Origin: Argentina anserina | Lineage: Eukaryota; Streptophyta; Magnoliopsida; Rosales; Rosaceae | Length of the DNA: 64,000 nt | Reading direction: 5' to 3' | Assembly: GCF_933775445.1 (NCBI RefSeq) | Contig: NC_065877.1 | Span: forward strand, 31,186,001-31,250,000 | In this document: positions 54,371-64,000 of the stretch, in pieces | Numbering within the stretch: position 1 is the stretch's first letter | Layout of the letters: every line of letters starts with the position of its first letter | Made by a program: the position numbers and the translations under genes | Notes under the pieces: model-generated | Databases searched by the model: none | What the model saw: the letters and a program-made list of their open reading frames with translations, nothing else | Told to the model about the DNA's origin: nothing

Positions 54371-54851
54371 TTAGGGTTCTGCATTGTCGACAGCCTCACC
54401 AGCATAAGAGCAGCACCTTCTGCACCCTCTTCCATAGTAATTACTCCTGCAGCAGCCATAGTAACACCCTCCTCCTCGTCCTCCGCCACGGTTTCCTCCA
54501 CCGAAGCCTCCACGACCACCATTACCACCGTTGGATCCTCCGCCATTATATCCACCATTACCACCGCTGTATCCTCCGCCGTAGCCTCCATTTCCACCAT
54601 TATAACCCCCATTACCACCTTGATATCCACCATACTTGGCATCATCTAGGCCTCCTGCATGCAAAGCTTAATCAACATTTGAATAAACATCTGATATTGC
54701 TACTTACACACACACACATACATATTCACTAAGCATGATTATTACCGTAATCCTTCTCAGTAGAAGTCTCAGCAAGGTCTCTGCTTGCTGCCACTACAAG
54801 AACAAGAGCTACTAAAAGAGCCAAGAGAAGAAGTGCTTTGTTGCAACCCAT
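54371..54851 (-). CDS. GRP5, GRP3-class glycine-rich protein with Cys-rich C-terminus (129 aa)
   Basis: Exon 1 is 54851-54746 (phase-1 GT donor), exon 2 is 54654-54371. The signal peptide ([20 protein letters not shown]) is followed by [11 protein letters not shown], a [20 protein letters not shown] repeat, and a C-terminal cysteine domain at about residues 97-129 ([20 protein letters not shown] then EAVDNAEP). This order is typical of class II GRPs such as Arabidopsis GRP3, whose cysteine domain is reported to bind the wall-associated kinase WAK1; that partner is known from the family, not shown here. It is a tandem duplicate of GRP6 about 2 kb away. A weak TATA (CTATACATAG) lies about 75 bp upstream. 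Confidence 0.9.
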
Positions 54852-55019
54852 TTCGAATATCGCTGTTTCTCCAAATTAATGTGAGTAAGGGTTCGAGTTT
54901 GGAAATGAAGGAGCTGCATTGTTTCTATGTATAGGCAGATCGAGACCTGAGAATATATGTGAGATAGACAGATAGTGATAAGATCAGGGAAATACGGAAT
55001 CATTAAGACGATAATACTG

Positions 55020-56260
55020 AACCCAACAGCACACAGATATATTGATGAGACACGGTAGTTGGGCGTTGGAGATCTCTCTAGCTACTTAGCATGCAATTTG
55101 ACAATTTGGCCAACTTGGATAACTGATATGACAGTCCCGTTATTTTTACCTCTTACTGCTATATACAGTCTGTCAGTCCCCATTTTTGGTTGTTATCCAC
55201 GTACGTACATGCAAGTTATAAAAAACTTCTTCACGTACGTACGTATATATCTAACGTAGAATTTGTTCTCTCCAAAGTCCAAACACATGTATGTAATAGT
55301 AGGTCGAGTATATACGTTCTGAATTTTTTATGATATCAACCTGGTGAGAAGTGGGAACTACATACTTAATTTCTACTATTTTATTGTACGTCTTTTCGCT
55401 GGTTTGATTGTTACCTCGATCAATTACCTTCGTTATGATATTCTAGAGAAGTTGAAGCTCTGTTCTTTCTACTGTTAACCCTCATAAGGTTAATTAAGAG
55501 TATGTTCAGGTTCGTAATTTTGACTTTGTTCCAGTTAAAAACAATATTTGTTATGTTTTAAAATCTTTACTTATGATTCCTTCTACTAAAAGGAATATGG
55601 TTTTGTTATTATGTTTTCAATAATTCAGGTCCAAATGACGTCTGGTCAGGAAAGAAGCAGTAGATACAATCTGTTGTACAGCTGCTATATAGCATACAAC
55701 AAGATCGAATGTGGATAGAGAAGGAAAATTATGATGTATCACAGCGCACCCTATAATTTTCCCCTGAAAGATTGCTACATGCACGTACTTGCGTACCTGA
55801 CCAATGCCCATAACTATCTAGCTGGTTAATTGTTAGCCATTAAGATATACAAATCTAGCTATTCAATGCCAAAATGATTTATTGGTGGGGTGCAGGTGTC
55901 GGCACCTGTTTTCTCCCTTAGATTCGATCAAAAATCAAGTCGTCGATCATGCTTCTGAATTCGGCAATTAAGGTATTTAACGGAAAAATCTGTCGGAGCG
56001 TATTGCACTTTCGAATTGGATCAAAAGTACAAATCCTGTTTTGATTTCTTTATAATTAACTCTTGAATAATAAGACAACGGAGTCTTTGATATGCACAGA
56101 GATTAATCGATCACCACAAGAATATATACGAGAGGTCAGAGCAAGGGATTGATCTTATGCCGGTAGAAAAGAAAAGCTGATAGGTATATATGGAGAAGCT
56201 AGATTATTTTATTGCATATAGAAGGTGAAGCTATAACAGACCTTCCACGTAAACGTAGTA
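55020..56260. other. GRP5 upstream region and GRP6 3' flank
   Basis: The first 80 bp is the conserved upstream block shared with GRP6 and with the orphan copy at 49257. No other gene is supported. ACGTACGT-rich tracts occur near 55200-55245. Confidence 0.4.
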
Positions 56261-56449
56261 AACAAACATTAACAAAACAAGCTAGATATGCTAAGCTTCC
56301 CTGGAACACGTACATTGCCAGAATAACTTGAAGCTATGGGCAAATTTATTGCTTGCCGGAATCTAAACATGCACATTGACCATATTGATCGACATCGTCG
56401 ACTTATTCTTAGTTGTGAGTCCCGTAACTTGTGATTCAGCAGGTTTGAA

Positions 56450-56877
56450 CTAGGGTTCTGCACTATCAACAGCCTCTCCAGCGTAAGAGCAGCACCTTCT
56501 GCATCCTCTTCCATAGTTATAGCGCCTGCAGCAGCCATGGTAACACCTTCCTCCACGTCCCCCTCCGCGGCCGCCACCACCTTGATACCCACCACCATTA
56601 CCACCTTGATATCCACCGTACTTAGCATCATCTAGGCCACCAACGTTGTTGGAACTTTCAGTGGTCACCCCTGCATGCAAAGCTTAACCAACGTAAAAAA
56701 AAAACGAATGTTTAACACTGGATGTATACATTCACTAACTGTATTCAACTATAAATAGTTACCATTTTCCTTCTCAGCAGAAGTCTCAGCTAGGTCTCTG
56801 CTTGGAGTGCTTGCGGACACTACAAGGACAAGAGCAACAAATAGAGCCAAGAGAAGAAGAGCTTTGTTGGAACCCAT
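56450..56877 (-). CDS. GRP6, GRP3-class glycine-rich protein with Cys-rich C-terminus (111 aa)
   Basis: Exon 1 is 56877-56763 (phase-1 GT donor), exon 2 is 56670-56450. The protein has the same plan as GRP5: signal peptide ([20 protein letters not shown]), [11 protein letters not shown], a shorter [10 protein letters not shown] repeat, then [20 protein letters not shown] and EAVDSAEP. Compared with GRP5, exon 2 starts with ten extra residues ([10 protein letters not shown]) and the glycine block has contracted. A secreted cell-wall or receptor-ligand role is inferred from the family. A good TATA box is present, stronger than that of GRP5. Confidence 0.9.
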
Positions 56878-56948
56878 TTTGATATTTCAGTAGTTTCTCC
56901 AAATGTGAGTGAGAGATCGAGCTTGGAATGAAGGAGCTTCCTCGCCTC

Positions 56949-56956
56949 TATTTATA
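56949..56956 (-). promoter_or_regulatory. GRP6 TATA box
   Basis: CTATAAATAG on the minus strand, 72-79 bp before the GRP6 ATG. Confidence 0.7.
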
Positions 56957-57059
56957 GGGTAAACGAGGTCTGAGAATGTGAGGAAGAGATCGGGAAAGAG
57001 ATAAGGAGTAACGTCTGTATACAATTGTCCTACTGGCCACGCCCTGTGACATTAATGAG

Positions 57060-57942
57060 ACACATGCTGTGTAGGTGGGCGTTGGAGATCAGGGCCAACT
57101 AGCTAGGATATTATATTCTTGCAATAGACAAAGAGAATAAGGACAATTCTAGTATGCCATATATCACATATGACATTTACGTGTCATATATTATATTAGA
57201 TTGTCGACATTATTTTTATAAATGTGGTCATAACAATAATATATATTTGATATCGGATGTATTGTATATTAATCCAAAGAATAAAGCCTAAAGGCCTAGA
57301 ATTTCGGTCCGTCACCTTACAAATATCATATTAACAACTGATTAGAGTATCATTGAGAAGTTAATTATCGATATCATTTAATTTTAAAGATGTAATAACA
57401 CTTAAATTCGAGTCTCTAGTCTCTACTGAGTACTTCAAATAGTGATCGAGTTTGAACGCTCTTATTATTTTTAACATGCATGATCCAACTGTTATGGATA
57501 TTCAGAGCCCGGAATATGATCGCATGTGAAAAGTTTATGGGATGCAGTATCTGCCCATACAAGTAGTCGTGTGCCATGTCTGCCTATACATTTTCCGGTC
57601 CATTTTTTTTTTACCATTTCTCAATAGTGATGCAAAGCCTACAATAAAGCTCTTCAATACCACCATTTTTTCAGGGCTCAATGGCTCATATGGGGCTGTT
57701 GATATGGTGGAGTACAAAGCTGAACAGAGCTCATAACTTGCTATGGTCCATGGGATTGAGGTCTTCCCAGTCCCTTCAACTGAGTCGGGGACACCATGTT
57801 TGTTATCTGTAATGGATCCACTAATATACTAAAGAGGGGAAAAATGGGTTTGTACTGCAATTTACAAAGTTACTTCCTCGATCTTTCATCCACCTTTACT
57901 ATGTCCACCTAGTCAATCATAAGTTTCAACCTTTCTACACTG
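57060..57942. other. GRP6 upstream region and TAF6 3' flank
   Basis: No gene supported. The right part should contain the 3' UTR of TAF6, which runs leftwards from 57943. Confidence 0.4.
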
Positions 57943-60900
57943 CTACAGAAACAAGGACATTTCTGGAGCTGGAATGAAGGGGAGAATATCTTCACCAAAC
58001 AATTGAAACAATGATACCAGTAGTTTCCCAGAATTCAATTCTTCCTTCCAGACCTGATTGAGGATAGCTGACTTCTTCAGAGACTGAGCATCAGCCCCGT
58101 CTTGCCTACCCCTGCCTTTTGGAATGCTCTCATTAGACAAAATTGTAGATGATGAGGGGCCTGCATTGGTATCACCTGAAAGAGCTGGAGTTGTTGTTTC
58201 TACTTGCATTGGAGATGGTGAAGAGTTAGTTAAATCAGTTGGGCCATCAGTTGCAATTTTCTTCAGTGGTGGTTGCTGTTCGATGAGATCCACACTTCTC
58301 TTCCGTTTATCTTGTGATTAACAATGACACAAAGAGTTAAAACTTTGCTAAATAATTATCTAGAAAAATGAGGTGTGTGCTGTTCTGATTCACGCATATA
58401 CAAAACAAATGGGTTTCTTTGTCTTGGAGAAGCTTCCTACTTCAGCTTTTCAATTACATAAAAACCTACTATATATAATAACATCTCATGCCCAGAAAGG
58501 ATAGCAGAGAAATACCAAAAAAAAAAGAGAGCACATCTTCACTGATTCAAGCATGGTTCTGATGTTGCAATAACCTCCAAACACGGCATGTAGGAGGAGC
58601 CTAACCTCAACATATGACTCTACCTTTGCATCTTTCTTCAAGATATACACAAATGTTTCAAGCAAACAATGTAATTCATATTTTTCAAATTTTACATTTT
58701 TGATGTGTCCTATTTAGAAGGCATGCAATAGGTACAAAGCAGAATGGTGTGCAACCATATATATGCATGTGTATTTTGATTAAGCATCAACATCATTGGG
58801 AAATAATTAATTTTAAACCAAGCATACAATAACAGTGAACACTCCCAAAAGTTGAAATGCTGCCACTCAAAAAATAACAAGGAACTAGATTTCTTACTTG
58901 ACGTAGTGAGAACAACTCTTTCATTGGTCTTCCAGAGAGAATGTGGTACAGGAGATAGCAATGTTGGGAAAATCTTCAGCCTATCATATATGCATTGCCC
59001 CGCCGCACTCTGGAATATGAATGACATCAATAGAAATCATTTCCTTAGATATATTAATGGGGTATTTGCTATACAGGTATAAAAAGAGAATCACCAACAG
59101 GGCACCGTAAACACGCCAAGCTTCATGCCTCTTTATCTCATTCTTTTGCTTCTCAAGAAGCAGCTCTGGTTCAAGAAGTCGCAAATATGACTCCAGATTT
59201 GGCAGTATAAGAAGGTGAACCTACATCGAAAATGCGGCAAAAACAGTTGAATATCCTGACCCCAAAAGTAGGATGATATTTGCCAAACTAAGGAAAGCTA
59301 AAAGGTGAATATTTTTAACAAAATGAGATTGTGAGATCAGCATAGCCTAGAAAATGAGTTATATTACTTATATATACAGTTCTAGTTGAATTTTTATTCC
59401 TTTTTTGTTGAAGTACACATTTAAGTTTACAAGCATTTCATGGGACATAAATGAAAGGTTTTCTTAGTTAAGGAGCTTGAGATATTACCACACTGGGCCC
59501 TAGAGCAGCTAAACCTTGAATTGCACCATAGTGTTGAGTCAAGCTCCGTTTTGGGTCCAAAAATGCATTGACCAAAGTTTTAGTTAGTCTTGACTGTAGA
59601 GTGTTATAGACATGCCCAAATCTGCAACACATAAAAACAAAAAGGTTGAACTCCATGGGTTAAGACGTGAATCTAACACCAAATGATATGTATGAAAGAG
59701 ATGGCACGTGGAGCAGTATCATAATTTTTGCTAGGCATTCTGATAGCAATAAGTGTGTTACTTCAGTTTCTGAACAGAGAAACAACTCAAACAAATGGTC
59801 TCCAACAACAATCTGACACAGTGACCAAAGGATTATCCATAACCTGAACAGTATGTGCACTCAATTATCATTACATAAGGTTGCCTAATGTACCAGGCTA
59901 AGAATCAACTGGACCAGGACATGATCGTGAGAAAATTATGAGGTTATAAACTCTAACAAAAGATAAGTCATGAACCTTCAAATCAGCATCATTTACAGAG
60001 TTATATGTGAACTTCGCATCAAACAATTCTACTACAATGTGTCAGTAAGAGATGCCAGATGCAATGTAGCAAGCCTAACCTTTTACAAATTGAAGCAACC
60101 AGATTCGCCGTGAAGTCTCTAAGCTCCCAATGGTTGTCAGCAAACCTATTGCCCAATCTTTTTGCAACAAGGCAAGTAACTACAGATGGCATCAATTGGT
60201 GTAGCTGACAGGAAAAAAAAGAAGCCTTCTCAGACTAAAGCTTATATGAGGTTCTTTTAGCAAATTAAAGATAAAAGGAAACCCTTACATAAGGTTCAAT
60301 GTGAATGTGAGGATTCTGGAGAAGGCTATATACAACTCGCATCAGAGCAAACAGAAGTGGATAATCACTCAAACCACGAGAAACCTGACATTAATTCAAA
60401 ACAGCTATTACTAAATGACTTTATACTATCCTCTGGCTATCAGTAATATGCCAAGATTTACCACCTCATCAGCTATAAAGCATGTGAAATAAGGAACCAG
60501 CGGATGAAGCCCAGAATCAGTAGACAAGCTCAATAGTGCTTTTTTCAGAAGAATATCATCGGACCTACTCATGACAAGCTCAGTGATTTTGTCAAAATAT
60601 AGCTGCAAAGGTGATACAAAAAATAATAAATAATACTGTCAACAAGCCCGGAAAAATTAATGATACATATAAGTTGACAGTGGGAGTATGTACCTGAAGC
60701 TCTTTGGATAGAACATGCTTAACTGGTAACTTAAGCTCAACAGGAAGTCCATCATCCTTCTGCTCATACTTTTTACCATCAGAAGGAGCTGCAAGTACTA
60801 CAAAGAAACACAGAAGTTAAGATAACCAAACTTAGGCCAGCAATAATAGAGACGTCAATAATATTCTACTGTTACAGAATCAAGAATGAAAATAGATGGA

Positions 60901-62423
60901 GTTTAAAGGCTTTTGTAGATTAAATTCTATAAAACATAAGAAGCATATAACATACACTACAGAGCATTGTATACTAGCTAGATTACATAAATAAATAAAT
61001 AAAATAGCAATGAGATATTACTCATATTAGCATTCAGGTTGTATATAATCTTATGCATCAGTTAGGATTATGAACCCCAATCAATAGTTATTTTGTTCAA
61101 AGCTGTATGGAATGCTGAGAGTTTAACATTTTCATAATCTGCAGTTATCACAACTCAAAAGTTGAAGTGTGATTTCTTAGCAGTAGTCACTTCTTTAAGA
61201 AATTTGGGTGCAATTCCAAAACTTAAAATGACAAACCTTCTACATGTGCATTTTCCGGAATCGCAGGTTGTACACCTTCTATAGCTAGCCAGTGACAAAC
61301 AAGTCCAGTATCAAGTGGTGCTTTTGGTAAAGGAGCTTCGATCACCTAAATCAAACAAACCATGGAGCAATTACTACATAACATAACAAATCAAGTACGG
61401 AGTTCTATTTGTTTACTCAGAAGTTCTTACATCTTTGAAATCGACATCCTTGTCATCGATGTAAAACAAATCCCGATGTCCAACTGCTTTTTTGAATTGC
61501 AAGGGGCCTCCAGACACAAAACCATATAGTGGCTGGTACAAGAAGAACAATAACAAAATGAGATTCATGATAGATTACACAGGATACAGTGGGCCATGCA
61601 GAGAGCTCCTAGAGACATAATCATAAGGTATGAGATGCAAAGTATCACAAACGAGCTGGTTCCTAAAGTAAAGACAACCTACACAAACATGCTTGCGACA
61701 ATTTTTCTTCAACCAAATGACATTTTGGACCAAAATCATCCTATCAAACTTCATTTGACAAGATTTAACTTTCATTTTGTAGATAAGTGAAAACACTGAA
61801 TATTATAGAAAAACAAACACTGATTCACGTACGCAAAGTCCAGCACAAAAAGTAACACCTACTTGAAACACAAATTTTCTACTTTATGAAACCATAACCA
61901 ACATCTTACAAAGACTATTACCAAAAGACAAAAAACTAGCAAAACCACATAAAAAAAATAAAAAAAATCACCTTCCTTCATACACTGCAACACTCACCTC
62001 GACATTTCTCAAATTGAGCGCACCATCGACATCATCAGCTGTCAACTCAGTTCTCCGCGAGTGACGCATACATTTGATAGCCTCCTGCACTTGCATTGCA
62101 AACTAAATCACACAACGTCCCTCAATCCACCAACATAACTAAAACAACATCCTCCTTATAAAGTTCACTGCTTCAACACAACCATACACCTCTCAAAGCA
62201 GAGCAAAATTAACTCAAACTCTCACATATACCACCACCACAGTAAAAAAAGGAAGTAACTTTATTCTTTTACAAATGAATTGGAGCAAGAGAACAACCTG
62301 CATGACCTCACGGAGGCGATATTCGACGTCAGGGGCGAGATCAAGGGCGACCTCTGGGGACAAATTGTTGATCCCAATGCTCTGTGAGATTACTTCAATG
62401 TTCTCTTTGGGCACAATGCTCAT
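57943..62423 (-). CDS. TAF6: TAF6, TFIID subunit 6 (12 coding exons, 541 aa)
   Basis: TAF6 is a core subunit of TFIID (and SAGA-type complexes) that pairs with TAF9 through a histone fold. Exons: 62423-62298, 62084-61998, 61532-61431, 61345-61237, 60797-60694, 60602-60465, 60384-60289, 60204-60080, 59621-59489, 59220-59095, 59009-58898, 58310-57943. Every intron is GT-AG and the lengths sum to 1626 nt, an exact open frame. Residues 1 to about 70 are the histone fold ([36 protein letters not shown]). About 190-385 is the TAF6 HEAT-repeat region ([52 protein letters not shown]). A low-complexity Ser/Thr/Pro tail leads to a conserved end, [12 protein letters not shown]. Length is close to the roughly 550 aa usual in plants. 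A 5' UTR intron probably precedes the ATG. Confidence 0.95.
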
Positions 62424-62453
62424 TCTCGAAGCTTCTTCTGCTGACCTCACTCC

Positions 62454-62525
62454 CTGCAGATTAACAAGGCCCAAGATTTCAACTTTTTTTTGTTTGCAGT
62501 AAAAATTGGAACTTTAAAGGCATAC
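62454..62525 (-). other. TAF6: probable TAF6 5' UTR intron
   Basis: On the minus strand a donor TTCTGG/GTATGCC at 62525 and an acceptor TTAATCTGCAG at 62454 bracket a 72-bp T-rich stretch, 30 bp before the ATG. The presumed leader exon lies at about 62526-62640. Confidence 0.55.
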
Positions 62526-62807
62526 CCAGAAGAGCGATTTGTTTGCTTGCCAAGTTGAAGGGAACCCTAATTGAGAGAGCTGAAGAGTTTAATTGGGGAA
62601 GAGGGCTCACTTTCAGAAGGAGGAACGGTTTCCAGGCGATGGGTCTTTAAATGGAGCCAAACAAAACAAAACAAAACGACACGACGTTTATTGATGTTGT
62701 ATGTCGTACAGATCGTCAAAGATATTTCACATGGTTGCGAACTTGCGATATCAAATTATTGATATCATGATGATATGAAAGAGTCAATAGGGATTGAAAG
62801 ATGCTAC

Positions 62808-63460
62808 ACTTGATCAATGTTTAAACTTTCTAAGGCTTCACATATGAGAAAAATTGTAATAGCGGTCGGTAATGCCAGGAATACAACACTACGTATTATA
62901 CAAGTTATCATATTTTATGTCAAAGTTATAGGCGTTAGGCACACACTGTTCCATGGTGTGTCCTCTATGTCGTTATTGATACTTGTTTAAGTTTTTATCT
63001 CTCTAAAGTATAGCACATGAAAAAAAAAGTACAATAGCGTTTTTTATTGTCAGGAATATGATGTTATCTTATGAGACGATAATATTTTAAAGCACTTTAT
63101 TGATCATATGCAAACTAAAATTTATAAAAAAAAGTGAAGGGGGACACTTGATCAAAGTTTCTACTTTTTAAGGCCGGACACAACAAGTATCTCTATTTTG
63201 GCTTACCACCAGGCCAGAAGTTCGAAGGATGGGGGACACATTGATTTCACTAAATTCACAAATGTGGCCAGGGAAGAGCTGCAATGCTCCTACAGCCAAA
63301 CGGGGTCTCGACAGGGATTAGTCCTTCAGCCAAAGGCATGTGGGAAACCCTGCCGACAATCCGAGGGAATACCTCATAGGGTGTCAAAAAAAAAAAGGCC
63401 GGACACATTAGAAAAATTGTGATAGCGGTCGGCAGTGTCAGGAATACAACACGACTTATG
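62808..63460. repeat. diverged tandem repeat, three units
   Basis: Units near 62808-62890, 62980-63065 and 63145-63455 share GATCAAWGTTT, then GAAAAATTGTGATAGCGGTCGG and TGTCAGGAATACAACA-type sequence. The third unit is split by a poly(A)-tailed insertion. Origin unknown; not coding. Confidence 0.7.
63183..63394 (+). mobile_element. poly(A)-tailed retroposon (SINE or truncated LINE/processed sequence)
   Basis: About 212 bp ending in a run of about 12 A and flanked by AAGGCCGGACACA (63170-63182 and 63395-63407), a perfect 13-bp duplication. The sister repeat unit at 62808 shows the uninterrupted arrangement. TTCGAAGG inside could be a relic pol III B box but is not compelling. Tail plus variable-length duplication indicate L1-type retroposition. 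Confidence 0.8.
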
Positions 63461-63510
63461 ACATCATTTTTAGTTATAGAGACCTAAGACAAACTAAAAA
63501 TTGAATAAGA

Positions 63511-63750
63511 ATGGATGATGCAATTAATTTTAATGTTTTCAAGGTTGAAACTTTGGTGTCTGAAAGTGTTTTCGCTCTAGCAAATCAGTGTCGGGATGTA
63601 ACAAAGCTTATGCTTCGATGGAGATTGAAGTCGGGAGTTGTTTCGTTGATGAACTTGGTACCCAACTTGACGCACTTGGATTTAGGATTCTGTTATAAGG
63701 TGGAGGACAAGGACATTGAACCCATTGGGTCGGCGGCGAGTTTATTTTGA
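63511..63750 (+). pseudogene. leucine-rich-repeat fragment
   Basis: Eighty-codon frame; its second half, LVPNLTHLDLGFCYKVEDKD then IEPIGSAASLF, fits the cysteine-containing LRR seen in F-box/LRR proteins (L..LDL..C..V.D..I..IG). Only about two repeat units are present, with no F-box or further repeats before the stop, so it is a gene fragment or one exon of a poorly preserved gene. Confidence 0.45.
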
Positions 63751-63762
63751 GTATGTGAGACG

Positions 63763-63813
63763 GCAGATATTGACGGAAATGCATGAGAAATGCAGATATT
63801 GACGGAAATGCAT
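63763..63813. repeat. 22-bp direct repeat
   Basis: GCAGATATTGACGGAAATGC with two further matching bases occurs at 63763-63784 and 63792-63813. Confidence 0.8.
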
Positions 63814-63814
63814 T

Positions 63815-64000
63815 TCAAATCTTTATGGAGTTTTAGGAATGCCAGACTAGCTGATCAGGATTCGACAAATGATCGATCTGATGACAAAGGTTTTCACAGA
63901 TCAAATGCATCAGCGCTTATCATGGACCCAAATTCTGTGTGGCATTGTCATTCAATTCCAAAGCAAACATTTGGGGTCGATCAGAAGGAAAGGTTGCAAC
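63815..64000 (+). other. open frame running off the window edge
   Basis: A frame from about 63800 stays open to 64000 and has coding-like composition (RSNASALIMDPNSVWHCHSI). No domain is recognised. It may be an exon of a gene continuing to the right. Confidence 0.25.

Overview
The window looks like nuclear DNA of a eudicot plant. Genes are intron-rich with GT-AG splice sites, the low-copy gene on the right is a plant-type TAF6, most genes encode secreted glycine-rich proteins (GRPs), and the intergenic DNA is AT-rich and full of plant transposable elements. A rosid such as a member of the Rosaceae is a guess from the overall feel of the elements, not something the sequence proves.

Layout. 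1-10.5 kb holds no gene I can support, but it holds a CACTA-like element, a degenerate hAT (2300-3421) and a 1125-bp Mutator-like element with a perfect 9-bp target duplication (7664-8788). 10.5-57 kb is a tandem array of GRP genes, all on the minus strand: GRP1 (10551-12167), GRP2 (18085-26664, split by a 7.4-kb Ty1/copia element and decayed), GRP3 (28991-29619), a C-terminal fragment (41044-41232), GRP4 (43776-44461), GRP5 (54371-54851) and GRP6 (56450-56877). All six genes have the same plan: a TATA box about 70-95 bp before the ATG, a first exon of 100-115 nt encoding a signal peptide and ending in phase 1, then glycine-rich and cysteine-bearing exons. The products should be secreted to the cell wall. 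GRP5 and GRP6 resemble the GRP3 class of Arabidopsis, which has a cysteine-rich C-terminus.

30-41 kb, between GRP3 and GRP4, is a nest of mobile DNA. It has two long LTR copies of one family (a third, solo copy lies at 50409-52934), hAT inside hAT inside LTR, and a decayed 5' fragment of a ketol-acid reductoisomerase gene that keeps an intron and is itself split by a solo LTR of another family. 57.9-62.6 kb is a complete 12-coding-exon TAF6 gene on the minus strand (541 aa), the one clear housekeeping gene. The right edge holds a diverged tandem repeat interrupted by a poly(A)-tailed retroposon, then a short leucine-rich-repeat fragment and an open frame running off the end.

Exon boundaries were worked out by hand from splice signals and reading-frame closure. 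Product calls rest on recognised motifs, not on database searches.
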